DNA of 64,000 nucleotides from Candidatus Hepatincola sp. Av. Lineage in GTDB: Bacteria > Pseudomonadota > Alphaproteobacteria > WRAU01 > Hepatincolaceae. Below the pieces are notes generated by a model, which saw only the letters and a list, made by a program, of their open reading frames with translations, ran no database searches and was not told where the DNA came from. A program made the position numbers and the translations under genes. How positions within the stretch are numbered: the first letter of the stretch is position 1; each line of letters starts with the position of its first letter. Location of the stretch: assembly GCA_023518375.1 (NCBI GenBank), contig CP068450.1:248001-312000 (forward strand), given 5' to 3'. This document shows, one piece after another, positions 9,667 to 18,913 of the stretch.

Positions 9667-9699
9667 TTCACATTGTGAATTTAAAAAATATGTTATAAT
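9667..9699 (+). promoter_or_regulatory. nuo operon promoter with palindromic operator
   Basis: TATAAT at 9694-9699 is preceded by TG one base upstream, making an extended -10 element. A 13-bp perfect palindrome, TTCACA-T-TGTGAA (9667-9679), lies over the -35 position. A start near 9706 would give a leader of about 30 bases before nuoA. The palindrome looks like a dimeric regulator site; which regulator is unknown. Confidence 0.6.
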
Positions 9700-9735
9700 T
9701 AACTATTAAAATAATTTAATTTTAGGTCTTAAAAA

Positions 9736-10116
9736 ATGGAATTTGCAGATATACATAATACCTCTTATTTATTTGAATATGTATCTGTATTACTTTTTAT
9801 AGCAGTTGCTTTTGGTATTATTATTTTAGCTGTTGTATCATCTTTTTTAATTGTGCCCCAAAAGCCTTATAGTAATAAACTTTCTCCTTATGAATGTGGT
9901 ATGGAAGCTTTTGAAGATGCTAGAAAACAATTTGATATTCGTTTTTACTTAATAGCTGTGTTATTTATAATTTTTGATCTAGAAATAATTTTCATGTATC
10001 CGTGGGCTTTATCTTTTTTACAGTTATCTACTTATGGTTTTCTTTCTATGATTATTTTTACAGGATTCTTAGGAATTAGCTTTGTTTATGAGTGGAAAAA
10101 AGGAGCATTACAGTGA
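9736..10116 (+). CDS. nuoA: NADH-quinone oxidoreductase subunit A
   Basis: A 126-residue subunit of the membrane arm of complex I, with three transmembrane helices. The diagnostic loop [22 protein letters not shown], with the Cys of the quinone-channel loop, lies near residues 52-73. First gene of a 14-gene nuo run, about 30 bases after the predicted transcription start. Its stop codon overlaps the GTG start of nuoB (GTGA). Confidence 0.96.
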   Translation: MEFADIHNTSYLFEYVSVLLFIAVAFGIIILAVVSSFLIVPQKPYSNKLSPYECGMEAFEDARKQFDIRFYLIAVLFIIFDLEIIFMYPWALSFLQLSTYGFLSMIIFTGFLGISFVYEWKKGALQ

Positions 10117-10628
10117 AATTAGCTAATAAAGATATGCAAGATGATTTGCTAAAACAAATTCCCGAGGTAAAAAATCCTAATTTTTTAGTTGGTCAGATAG
10201 ACTATATTGTTAATCTTATTCGTTCAAACTCAATATGGCCAATGACCTTTGGTTTAGCTTGTTGTGCTATTGAAATGATGCACGCCTACACCGCTAGGTA
10301 CGATCTAGATAGGTTTGGTTCCATGCCACGTCCTAGTCCTAGGCAGTCTGATGTTATTATTGTAGCAGGAACATTAACTAATAAAATGGCAGCTGCATAT
10401 CGGCGAGTTTACGACCAAATGGCAGAGCCAAGGTATGTTATTTCTATGGGCTCATGTGCTAATAGTGGAGGTTATTACCATTATTCTTATTCTGTAGTAA
10501 GAGGTTGCGATAGAGTTACTCCTGTAGATATTTATGTTCCTGGTTGCCCCCCAACCCCCGAGGCCTTGTTATACGGTTTGTTGCAATTACAAAAAAAAAT
10601 TAGAAGAACTGGTAAACTATGGCGGTAA
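10113..10628 (+). CDS. nuoB: NADH-quinone oxidoreductase subunit B
   Basis: The subunit that holds the terminal N2 [4Fe-4S] cluster next to the quinone site. With the start at GTG 10113 the protein is 171 residues and the cluster ligands are C50, C51 (adjacent, as required), C115 and C145. The start was chosen because AGGAG at 10101-10105 is seven bases upstream and because the 4-base GTGA overlap with nuoA suggests translational coupling. An in-frame GTG at 10092 lacks such a site. It overlaps the start of nuoC by ten bases. Confidence 0.95.
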   Translation: MKLANKDMQDDLLKQIPEVKNPNFLVGQIDYIVNLIRSNSIWPMTFGLACCAIEMMHAYTARYDLDRFGSMPRPSPRQSDVIIVAGTLTNKMAAAYRRVYDQMAEPRYVISMGSCANSGGYYHYSYSVVRGCDRVTPVDIYVPGCPPTPEALLYGLLQLQKKIRRTGKLWR

Positions 10629-11287
10629 ATATGGCATCATACTACATTCCTAGTGAATCGCAATTAGAAAAATTAACTAAGTTGGCTCAACATTTTAATA
10701 CGACATATAATGATGTGCTGATTGGGGAATCTTTTATTAATACCGATCAACTAATTATTCAAATCCATAAAGATAATCTTTTAAAATTTTTAGAAAAATT
10801 AAAAATCACATATGGTTTTCAACAATTAATAGATATTATAGGAGTAGATTACCCCGCTAAAGTAGAACGCTTTGAGGTGATCTATAATTTATTAAATTTA
10901 AGTAGTAATTTAAGAGTTATGGTAAAAACCTTTGTAGGAGAACAAGATTATTTAGAATCTTGTTCAAAGCTTTATACAAATTCCGACTGGCTTGAACGGG
11001 AAATATGGGATATGTTTGGTATATATTTTAAAAATCATAAAGATCTACGAAGAATTTTAACAGACTTTGGTTTTGAAGGGCACCCTTTAAGAAAAGATTT
11101 TCCTCTTGTAGGTTTTAGTGAAATATATTTTGATGAAATAAATAAAAACGTAGCATACAAGCCTGTAGAATTAGATGCAGAATATCGGGATTATGATTAC
11201 CAAAACCCTTGGTTAAAAGATATTGAAGTAGATACATTTAAGCATTTACAGGAAAAAGATAAAGTAATGAAAAAATTGGATGATTAA
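10619..11287 (+). CDS. nuoC: NADH-quinone oxidoreductase subunit C
   Basis: A 222-residue peripheral-arm subunit (30 kDa type) supporting NuoD and NuoB. The family signature [40 protein letters not shown] is present around residues 126-162. It begins inside the end of nuoB (ATG 10619); a second ATG at 10631 is also possible because neither has a clear ribosome site. NuoC and NuoD are separate genes here, not fused. Confidence 0.95.
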   Translation: MAVNMASYYIPSESQLEKLTKLAQHFNTTYNDVLIGESFINTDQLIIQIHKDNLLKFLEKLKITYGFQQLIDIIGVDYPAKVERFEVIYNLLNLSSNLRVMVKTFVGEQDYLESCSKLYTNSDWLEREIWDMFGIYFKNHKDLRRILTDFGFEGHPLRKDFPLVGFSEIYFDEINKNVAYKPVELDAEYRDYDYQNPWLKDIEVDTFKHLQEKDKVMKKLDD

Positions 11288-11326
11288 CTATTTCATTATA
11301 GGTAAATTAAATAAACTGGTTATTTT

Positions 11327-12505
11327 ATGGATAGTATAAAAATAAAAAATACAACATTAAATTTTGGTCCACAGCACCCATCTTCCCATGGTGTTTTAAG
11401 AATGGTTTTAGAGTTAGATGGGGAACTAGTAAAAAGGGTAGAGCCTCATATTGGGCAGTTGCATCGTGGTACTGAAAAATTAATGGAAAATAAAACTTAT
11501 ACTCAAAACATTCCATTTATGGATCGTTTAGATTATGTTGCGGCTTTTAATTACGAACATGGCTTAGTATTAACGGTAGAAAAATTATTACAATTATCTA
11601 TTCCTAAGAGGGCTAAATATTTAAGAGTTCTTTTTTTAGAATTAAATAGAATTGCAAGGCATATATTTGCAATTGGTGCTCATGCTATGGATACAGGAGC
11701 TATGACTCCTATGGTATGGGGCTTTGAAAGTCGGGATCAAATCATGGAATTTTTTGAGGCAACCACCGGAGCTAGAATGCATGTTAATTATATGCGAGTT
11801 GGTGGTGTAGCGGTTGATGTTCCAGCAGGGCTATTAGAGGCTATAGAAAAGTGGACATACAAGTTTGAAAAAGATTTTGCCGATGCAATTAATTTAGTTC
11901 GTGATAATAGAATATTTAAGCAAAGAACAGTTGATATTGGTGTAATCACTAAAGAACAAGCCCTAGATTTTGGTTTGTCTGGTCCTAATTTAAGAGCCAG
12001 TGGAGTTGCTTGGGATTTAAGAAAAGCACAACCTTATGAAATTTATAATACTTTAGATTTTGATATTCCTGTAGGTAACAAAGGAGACTCCTACGATAGA
12101 TTCTTAGTAAGAGTTTTAGAAGTTGGGGAAAGTATAAAAATTATTCGTCAGTGTTTACAAAACATTGAAGCTGGTGCTATATTATCGGAAAATAATAAGA
12201 TCACTCCACCATTAAGAGCAGATATGAAACTTTCTATGGAGTCTTTAATTCATCATTTTAAATTTTATTCACAAGGTTTTAGTGTACCTAAAGGGGAAAC
12301 TTATTGTGCGGTAGAAACTCCTACAGGAGAGTTTGGAGTATACCTTGTTTCAAACGGAGGTAATAAACCTTATAGAGCTAAACTCCGTTCTAATGGCTTA
12401 GCACACTTACAAACTATAAAACATATTGGGGTGGGCTATCAATTAGGTGATTTACCATCAATTTTAGGTAGTTTAGATGTTATTTTTGGTGAAATTGATA
12501 GATAG
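11327..12505 (+). CDS. nuoD: NADH-quinone oxidoreductase subunit D
   Basis: A 392-residue 49 kDa-type subunit that forms the quinone-binding cavity with NuoB. It starts with the characteristic GPQHPSSHGVLRMVLELDGE region (residues 14-33), whose His lies at the quinone site, and includes the IGxLHRGTEKLxE and RxGGVAxD segments. It evolved from the large subunit of NiFe hydrogenases but lacks the metal-binding cysteines, as expected. The gene follows nuoC after 39 bases. Confidence 0.97.
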   Translation: MDSIKIKNTTLNFGPQHPSSHGVLRMVLELDGELVKRVEPHIGQLHRGTEKLMENKTYTQNIPFMDRLDYVAAFNYEHGLVLTVEKLLQLSIPKRAKYLRVLFLELNRIARHIFAIGAHAMDTGAMTPMVWGFESRDQIMEFFEATTGARMHVNYMRVGGVAVDVPAGLLEAIEKWTYKFEKDFADAINLVRDNRIFKQRTVDIGVITKEQALDFGLSGPNLRASGVAWDLRKAQPYEIYNTLDFDIPVGNKGDSYDRFLVRVLEVGESIKIIRQCLQNIEAGAILSENNKITPPLRADMKLSMESLIHHFKFYSQGFSVPKGETYCAVETPTGEFGVYLVSNGGNKPYRAKLRSNGLAHLQTIKHIGVGYQLGDLPSILGSLDVIFGEIDR

Positions 12506-12514
12506 AGAAAAATA

Positions 12515-13072
12515 ATGAATATAAATAAGGCAGAATTTACATTTTCCCATGAAAATTTAACAAAAGCTGAAAAGATACTAGGTAAATACCCTGTAGAAAA
12601 AAGATTCAGTGCCATTATGCCTTTGCTAACATTAGCACAAAAACAAAATGGTGGTTTCTTAAATAAAGCATGTATAGATTACTTAGCAGATTACCTAAAT
12701 GTAACTCCTATGGCATTTTACGAGGTAGCAAGCTTTTATTCTATGTATACTTTTCAACCTGTTGGTAAATACCATTTTCAATTTTGTAAATCAGTGGTAT
12801 GCATGGTACAACACTCTGAAGATTTATACAATTATTGTAAAAAAATTACTAAAACAGAACACAATAACGTTTCAGCTGACGGATTATTTTCAGTTGCATA
12901 TGTAGAGTGTTTAGGTGCTTGTGTAAACGCTGTAGCCATTAAAATAAACGATGAATTTTATGAAAATATTAATCAAAAAATTTTATTACAGTTGGTAGAA
13001 TCTTTAAAAAAAGGTGAGCCACTTAATAAGATAAATGTTGTACAAAAAAGTGCTATCTTTAATAAAGGTTAA
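12515..13072 (+). CDS. nuoE: NADH-quinone oxidoreductase subunit E
   Basis: A 185-residue thioredoxin-like [2Fe-2S] subunit of the NADH-input module. The cluster ligands follow the family pattern: Cys-X4-Cys (CKSVVC) and Cys-X3-Cys (CLGAC) about 38 residues later. It lies nine bases after nuoD and nine before nuoF, its structural partner. Confidence 0.96.
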   Translation: MNINKAEFTFSHENLTKAEKILGKYPVEKRFSAIMPLLTLAQKQNGGFLNKACIDYLADYLNVTPMAFYEVASFYSMYTFQPVGKYHFQFCKSVVCMVQHSEDLYNYCKKITKTEHNNVSADGLFSVAYVECLGACVNAVAIKINDEFYENINQKILLQLVESLKKGEPLNKINVVQKSAIFNKG

Positions 13073-13081
13073 ATATATTAA

Positions 13082-14332
13082 ATGCTAAAAGATACAGATA
13101 GAATTTTTAATAATCTTTACGGTCAGCATACTATTAATTTTAAAACTGCTATTACTTTAGGAGATTTTAAGCAATTAAAAGAAGTCCTTACAAAAGGTTC
13201 TAGCTTTATTATTAATGAAGTAAAAAACTCTAATATTAAAGGTAGAGGTGGTGCAGGTTTCCCTACAGGTATGAAATGGTCTTTCATTAACCAAAAAGAT
13301 CCACGCCCTAAATATTTAGTAATTAATGGTGATGAAGGTGAACCAGGAACTTGTAAAGATAGAGAACTTATCCGCCATGAACCTTTTAAAATAATTGAAG
13401 GTTGTATTTTAGCAAGTTATGCCATAGGTGCTAAAACTTGTTATATTTATATTCGTGGTGAATTTTGTGAAGAGGCTGAAGTTTTACAAAAAGCCATTGA
13501 TGAAACCTATAAAAATGGTTACTTAGGCAAAGGTTGCTTAGGTTTGTACGATTTAGATATACATATCCATTTAGGAGCAGGAGCATATATTTGTGGTGAA
13601 GAATCTGCTTTATTAGAAAGTTTAGAAGGTAGGAAAGGTTTTCCAAGGTTAAAACCACCTTTTCCAGCTGTATGTGGTTTATACGGTTGCCCTACAGTTA
13701 TTAACAATGTAGAAACTATTGCGGCTATTCCAGCAATTGTAAAGAAAGGAGCTGCTTGGTTCTCTAGTTTAGGTGTGAAAGATTCCGCAGGTACTAAACT
13801 ATTTTGCATTTCAGGTCATGTTAATAACCCTTGTGTAGTAGAGGAAGAATTAGGAGTATCCTTTAAAACTTTAGTAAATGAACATGCTGGTGGTATTATT
13901 GGTGGTTGGGATAACTTCTTATGTATGATCCCAGGTGGAGCATCAACCCCTGTTATTTTAAAAAATAGTTGCGATAACTTAACTATGGATTTTGAATCTT
14001 TAAAGAGCGTAGGTAGTGCTTTAGGTACAGGTGCTATGATTATACTTAATAAATCAGTTGATATTCTAAAAGTTATGGAAAATATTGTGAATTTTTACCA
14101 TCATGAAAGTTGTGGGCAATGTACTCCTTGTAGGGAAGGTTCTGGAACAGCATTAAAAATTGTAAAAAATATTATTAATAAAGAAGCTAAATCTTCCGAT
14201 ATAGATTATTTAGAAGAATTAATGGATAACACTTTCGGCACTTCAATTTGTGGTTTACACGATGCTACAGTATTTGCAGTTAAGGGTTTTTTAAAACATT
14301 ATAAAGACGATATTAAAAATAGGTTAAGTTAA
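13082..14332 (+). CDS. nuoF: NADH-quinone oxidoreductase subunit F
   Basis: The 416-residue flavoprotein that binds NADH and FMN and carries cluster N3. Motifs in order: GRGGAGFPTGMKW (FMN/NADH glycine-rich loop), GDEGEPGTCKDRE, GAGAYICGEESALLESLEGR, and the [4Fe-4S] site ESCGQCTPCREG with a fourth Cys in SICGLHD. It accepts hydride from NADH and passes electrons through NuoE/NuoG. In the middle of the operon. Confidence 0.97.
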   Translation: MLKDTDRIFNNLYGQHTINFKTAITLGDFKQLKEVLTKGSSFIINEVKNSNIKGRGGAGFPTGMKWSFINQKDPRPKYLVINGDEGEPGTCKDRELIRHEPFKIIEGCILASYAIGAKTCYIYIRGEFCEEAEVLQKAIDETYKNGYLGKGCLGLYDLDIHIHLGAGAYICGEESALLESLEGRKGFPRLKPPFPAVCGLYGCPTVINNVETIAAIPAIVKKGAAWFSSLGVKDSAGTKLFCISGHVNNPCVVEEELGVSFKTLVNEHAGGIIGGWDNFLCMIPGGASTPVILKNSCDNLTMDFESLKSVGSALGTGAMIILNKSVDILKVMENIVNFYHHESCGQCTPCREGSGTALKIVKNIINKEAKSSDIDYLEELMDNTFGTSICGLHDATVFAVKGFLKHYKDDIKNRLS

Positions 14333-14346
14333 AGGAATTAATATTT

Positions 14347-16401
14347 ATGTTAAATATTAAAGTTAATGGTAAAGATTACAAAGTAGAAGAAGGTTTAACC
14401 CTAATTCAAGTTTGCGATCAGTTAGGAATCCAAATACCTAGGTTTTGTTACCATGAAAGGTTACCAGCTGTAGGTAGTTGTAGAATGTGCCTTGTGGAAA
14501 TTGCAGGGGCTAGGAAATTAAGCCCAGCTTGCACTACAAGTATTAGTGAAGGTTTAGAAATTATTACAGAAAGCCCAGCTATTGCTAAGGCTAGAAAAAC
14601 TATGTTAGAAATGTTACTGGTGAATCATCCTTTAGATTGCCCTATTTGCGATCAAGGTGGAGAATGTGATTTGCAAGATCAAAGCTATGCTTATGGTTTA
14701 AGTTGTAGTTCCGTTAATGTAGAAAAAAGAGCGGTATCAGTAAAATCATTTAGCCCATTGATTGACGACCACATGACACGTTGTATTCATTGTACCCGTT
14801 GTGTTCGTTTTGCTACAGAAATAGCAGGGGTAGAAAATTTAGGGGCCATTGGGCGTGGTGATATTACTGAAATTAACACTTATATAGAACATGGCGTTTA
14901 TTCGGAATTATCGGGTAATTTAGCAGATGTTTGCCCTGTTGGTGCTTTAAACCATTCAGTTTCTGCTTATAAAATGCGTCCTTGGGAATTAAAAAATACT
15001 GAAAGTATTGATGTTTTAGATTCCATATGTGCAAATACAGTAGTGCAATCTACCTCATTAGCTGTTATTAGAATCCAGCCTCGTTTAAATGAATCTGTTA
15101 ATGGCGAATGGTTAGGAGATAAATCACGCTATGCTGTAGATGCACTACGAGTGCAACGTTTAGATACTCCACTACTTAAAGAAAATGGCGTTTTTAAAGG
15201 AATTACTTGGGATAAAGCCTTTGGTATTTTACAAGAACAGTTGCAAGCAGCAAACCCTTCCGAAGTTAGTGTTATTGCTGGGGAATTTAATAGTATAGAA
15301 AGCCTGTTTGCTATGAAAAAATTTATGCAAAGTATAGGAGTAACTAGCCTAGACTGCCGTAACAATGGAATTAATTTCCAAGCTAAAGATAGAACTAGTT
15401 ATTTATTTAATTCTAAAATAGAGGGAATAGACCAAGCCGACGCTTGCTTAATTGTTGGTTCTTCAATACGGGTTGAATCTCCTGTATTAAATGCTAGAAT
15501 TCGTCAACGTTATTTGCAAGGCAATTTTCCTATTGGCGTAATTAATGAACATAAACTAGATTTAACTTATAATTATAATTACTTAGGAGCAAATACTGGA
15601 ATTTTAGAAGATATACTAAATGGTAAGCATGAATTTTCTAAAGTTCTTAATAAAGCTAAAAAACCAATGCTTATTTTAGGTATGGGTGCATTATTAGCTG
15701 AAAATCAGGTAGACTTAATAGATATATGTAAACAAATTTCTTTAAAATATAATTTAATTCAAAGTGATTGGAATGGTTATAATGTATTACAAACATCAGT
15801 AGGTATATTAAACGGTTTATACTTATCTTTTGTGCCTGAACGTAAAAAAACTTTTAATGATGTTTGGCAAAAAGTTGAAGCTAATAAAACTAAGTTATTA
15901 TGGCTAATGAATGCTAATAATTTGAATTTTGCTAACCTAACTAAAGAAGTATTTGTGGTTTTTCAAGGGCATCATGGAGATTTAGGAGCCTTAAATGCTA
16001 ATTTAATTTTACCAGAGCCATTATGGTTAGAACAAGATGGTATGTACTTAAACTTAGAAGGTAGAATTCAAGAAGCCAAGAAAGCTATTCCTACGGTAGG
16101 ACATGCTAAAGATTCGTGGAAAATTATTAGAAAATTTTCAGAACTTTACGGTAATAGTTTACCTTTTAATACTCTTGAAGAGCTAAGGATTGCAATTAAA
16201 GCAGAATTTAGAGATTTTAAAACAGGTTTTATAGATACAACCTTTGAGGAAGAAACAAAAGATCAAATAGAACTTAAAAAAGTAAATGTGAGTACGCATA
16301 TAGAAAATTACTATATGACAGATATTATAACTAAGAATTCGCCTAAAATGGCAGAATGTATACAGTTTATAAATAATAAAAATATAACAAAAGAGATATA
16401 A
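14347..16401 (+). CDS. nuoG: NADH-quinone oxidoreductase subunit G
   Basis: A 684-residue subunit with an N-terminal ferredoxin domain ([2Fe-2S] ligands in [15 protein letters not shown] and a later Cys), a His-Cys3 cluster region ([17 protein letters not shown]), a [4Fe-4S] site (CIHCTRC, then a distant CPVGAL) and a large molybdopterin-oxidoreductase-like domain that no longer binds the cofactor. Length and domain order are those of alphaproteobacterial and mitochondrial NuoG/NDUFS1. The last 60 residues are poorly conserved and Lys-rich. Confidence 0.96.
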   Translation: MLNIKVNGKDYKVEEGLTLIQVCDQLGIQIPRFCYHERLPAVGSCRMCLVEIAGARKLSPACTTSISEGLEIITESPAIAKARKTMLEMLLVNHPLDCPICDQGGECDLQDQSYAYGLSCSSVNVEKRAVSVKSFSPLIDDHMTRCIHCTRCVRFATEIAGVENLGAIGRGDITEINTYIEHGVYSELSGNLADVCPVGALNHSVSAYKMRPWELKNTESIDVLDSICANTVVQSTSLAVIRIQPRLNESVNGEWLGDKSRYAVDALRVQRLDTPLLKENGVFKGITWDKAFGILQEQLQAANPSEVSVIAGEFNSIESLFAMKKFMQSIGVTSLDCRNNGINFQAKDRTSYLFNSKIEGIDQADACLIVGSSIRVESPVLNARIRQRYLQGNFPIGVINEHKLDLTYNYNYLGANTGILEDILNGKHEFSKVLNKAKKPMLILGMGALLAENQVDLIDICKQISLKYNLIQSDWNGYNVLQTSVGILNGLYLSFVPERKKTFNDVWQKVEANKTKLLWLMNANNLNFANLTKEVFVVFQGHHGDLGALNANLILPEPLWLEQDGMYLNLEGRIQEAKKAIPTVGHAKDSWKIIRKFSELYGNSLPFNTLEELRIAIKAEFRDFKTGFIDTTFEEETKDQIELKKVNVSTHIENYYMTDIITKNSPKMAECIQFINNKNITKEI

Positions 16402-16406
16402 AAGAA

Positions 16407-17453
16407 ATGACCTTTCTTTCTAGGTTAATTGATAGTGTAGTATTTAATTTATTACAATACTTAGCAGCTCCTTTAGGGTTAATAATTTTTGTTGCCTTAC
16501 TAGTAAAAGTGATTTTAGTCATTTTATTAATTATGATGTGTGTAGCATATACCACATGGTTAGAAAGAAAAATTCATGGCTTAATTTCTTTAAGGAAAGG
16601 TCCAAATGTAGTAGGACCTTTAGGTCTATTACAACCTATAGCTGATGGCTTAAAATTATTCTTAAAAGAAGTTATTATTCCAACCAACGCTAATAAGTTT
16701 ATTTTTATTTTTGCTCCTATGTTTACTTTTGCAGTTGCTTTATTATCTTGGGTAGTTATACCTATAGATGCAGGAGTTGTGTTTGCTAATATTAATGTAG
16801 GTATTTTATATATTCTAGCCACATCTTCTTTAGGGATTTACGGAATAATCATGGCAGGTTGGGCTAGTAATTCACAGTATGCTTTTTTAGGAGCTATTCG
16901 TTCTACTGCACAAATGATATCCTATGAATTATCTATGGGAGTTATTGTAATTGCTGTTGTATTATTATCACAATCTTTAAATTTATCGGATATTGTAATG
17001 TCGCAACAGGGATTATGGTTTTTTATAAAATTATTTCCTTTAGCTATTATGTTTTTTATTATTATTGTAGCAGAAACTAATAGGCACCCTTTTGATTTAC
17101 CAGAAGCTGAAGCAGATGTTGTTAGTGGTTATCATACGGAATATTCTGGCTTTGTGTTTGCTTTATTCTTTTTAGCTGAATATGCTAACATGATTCTAAT
17201 GTCTTCTTTATATACTGTACTTTTTCTAGGTGGTTGGTTACCATTATTTAATTTTTGGCTCTTTAAAAGTATTCCTGGTTTTATTTGGTTTGTTTTGAAA
17301 GTAGTAGTAGTTTTATCTTTGTTAATTCAATTACGTAGTGTTTTACCACGTTACAGGTACGATCAACTCATGCGTTTAGGTTGGAAGGTATTTTTACCAT
17401 TAAGTTTATTTGCTGTTTTTGTATTATCAATATTTTTAAGATTGTATAATTAG
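16407..17453 (+). CDS. nuoH: NADH-quinone oxidoreductase subunit H
   Basis: A 348-residue membrane subunit that links the peripheral arm to the proton-pumping arm and forms the quinone entry. Conserved loops are visible: [36 protein letters not shown] near residues 51-86 and the acidic loop [27 protein letters not shown] near residues 220-250. About eight transmembrane helices. Five bases after nuoG. Confidence 0.97.
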   Translation: MTFLSRLIDSVVFNLLQYLAAPLGLIIFVALLVKVILVILLIMMCVAYTTWLERKIHGLISLRKGPNVVGPLGLLQPIADGLKLFLKEVIIPTNANKFIFIFAPMFTFAVALLSWVVIPIDAGVVFANINVGILYILATSSLGIYGIIMAGWASNSQYAFLGAIRSTAQMISYELSMGVIVIAVVLLSQSLNLSDIVMSQQGLWFFIKLFPLAIMFFIIIVAETNRHPFDLPEAEADVVSGYHTEYSGFVFALFFLAEYANMILMSSLYTVLFLGGWLPLFNFWLFKSIPGFIWFVLKVVVVLSLLIQLRSVLPRYRYDQLMRLGWKVFLPLSLFAVFVLSIFLRLYN

Positions 17454-17473
17454 TTATAGGAAGATGAAATACC

Positions 17474-17980
17474 ATGAAATATAATTTTATACATAGAATT
17501 AAACATTTTTTAGAAGCTTTATTATTAATAGATATATTAAAAGGTTTAGGCTTAACTTTTAAGTATATGTTTACCAAAAAATCTGTAACTATTAATTACC
17601 CTTATGAAAAGTCTAAAGTAAGTTTTCGTTTTAAAGGAGAACATGCTTTAAGAACATACGAAACTGGTGAGGAACGCTGTATATCATGTAAATTATGTGA
17701 GGCTATTTGCCCTGCACAAGTAATTACTATAGAAGGTTCAAAAAGAGCCGATGGTAGCCGCCGTGCCATTCGTTATGATTTAGATGAAAGTAAATGTATT
17801 TATTGTGGTTTGTGTGTTGAAGCCTGCCCTGTTGATGCCATTGTAGAAACACCAAATACTGAATTTGCTACAGAAACAAAACAAGAATTATATTATAATA
17901 AGCAAAAATTATTAGATAACGGTATGAAATGGGAAAACTATTTTAAAGAAAAATTTAAAATAGAAGCGCCATATAGGTAA
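17474..17980 (+). CDS. nuoI: NADH-quinone oxidoreductase subunit I
   Basis: A 168-residue ferredoxin-like subunit carrying clusters N6a and N6b. Two Cys-X2-Cys-X2-Cys-X3-Cys motifs are present: [12 protein letters not shown] and [12 protein letters not shown], each followed by a late Pro. An amphipathic N-terminal helix lies along the membrane. It passes electrons towards N2 in NuoB. Confidence 0.97.
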   Translation: MKYNFIHRIKHFLEALLLIDILKGLGLTFKYMFTKKSVTINYPYEKSKVSFRFKGEHALRTYETGEERCISCKLCEAICPAQVITIEGSKRADGSRRAIRYDLDESKCIYCGLCVEACPVDAIVETPNTEFATETKQELYYNKQKLLDNGMKWENYFKEKFKIEAPYR

Positions 17981-17991
17981 AGGAAAAAAAA

Positions 17992-18600
17992 ATGATTGAA
18001 CCCTTAATGTTTTATATGTTTTCAGCATTATTAATTTTAGCTTGTATAGCAGTTATTTTTGCTAAAAAACCAATGTATTCAGTATTATTTTTAATATTTG
18101 CTTTCTTTAATACTGCAGGTATATTTTTATTACAAAAAGCTGAATTCTTAGCAATGACCTTAGTTATTGTTTATGTTGGAGCCGTAGCAGTTCTTTTTCT
18201 ATTTGTAGTAATGTTAATTAATAATAGAAAAGATTATCAATTTAAAATTTTTACTAAATATAATTTAGTGTTATTCACTTTAGTGCTAGTTATGGTAGTG
18301 GAAATATATATATATGCAATGAAAGGGTTAGGAGGGTTTGCCACACCTGTAGCTAATCCTGTTTTTTTAGATACAAAAAACTTTGTCCATAATTTAGGGC
18401 TAATCTTATACGATGATTATTATTATGTATTTATTGTAGCAGGTTTAATTTTAACAGTAGCCATGATAGGAGCAGTAGTGTTATCTTTAACAGATACTGT
18501 TACCCCTAGTAAGCAACAAGATGTATTTTTACAAAATATGAGAAGTAAAGAAGAATCTGTAGTATTAAAAAAAGTAGAAGATGAACAAGGAATAAATTAA
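17992..18600 (+). CDS. nuoJ: NADH-quinone oxidoreductase subunit J
   Basis: A 202-residue membrane subunit with five predicted helices. The conserved third helix region reads VYVGAVAVLFLFVVML and includes the pi-bulge segment tied to proton coupling. The stop overlaps the nuoK start by one base (TAATG), a usual coupling arrangement. The C-terminal 30 residues are charged and variable. Confidence 0.95.
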   Translation: MIEPLMFYMFSALLILACIAVIFAKKPMYSVLFLIFAFFNTAGIFLLQKAEFLAMTLVIVYVGAVAVLFLFVVMLINNRKDYQFKIFTKYNLVLFTLVLVMVVEIYIYAMKGLGGFATPVANPVFLDTKNFVHNLGLILYDDYYYVFIVAGLILTVAMIGAVVLSLTDTVTPSKQQDVFLQNMRSKEESVVLKKVEDEQGIN

Positions 18601-18908
18601 TGGATATAGGCTTACTTCATTATATGGTACTTAGTAGTATTGTTTTATTTATTGGAATTTTTGGTTTGTTTCTTAATAGAAAAAGTATTATTTCGTTAAT
18701 TCTATCTGTAGAAATAATAATATTAGCTATTAATATAAATTTTGTAGCTTTTGCCAATTATTGGGGTGATTTTAAAGGGCAAATTTTTGTTCTTTTTACT
18801 TTAACTGTATCTGCATCCGAGATTGCTATAGTTTTAGTTGCCTTAGTGCAGTATTTTAATAAAAAATCTAGCGTTTGGGTAGATGATTTAAGTAATTTAA
18901 AAGGATAA
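18600..18908 (+). CDS. nuoK: NADH-quinone oxidoreductase subunit K
   Basis: A 102-residue, three-helix Mrp-like membrane subunit. The membrane Glu residues needed for proton transfer are visible in the second and third helices (SVEIIILAININFVAF and SASEIAIVLVALV). Length is normal. The start overlaps the stop of nuoJ. Confidence 0.96.
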   Translation: MDIGLLHYMVLSSIVLFIGIFGLFLNRKSIISLILSVEIIILAININFVAFANYWGDFKGQIFVLFTLTVSASEIAIVLVALVQYFNKKSSVWVDDLSNLKG

Positions 18909-18913
18909 ATCTG

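Noticed and set aside
13431-13809. Antisense frames within nuoF and other nuo genes
   Set aside because: They shadow well-conserved genes on the plus strand and show no independent family pattern.
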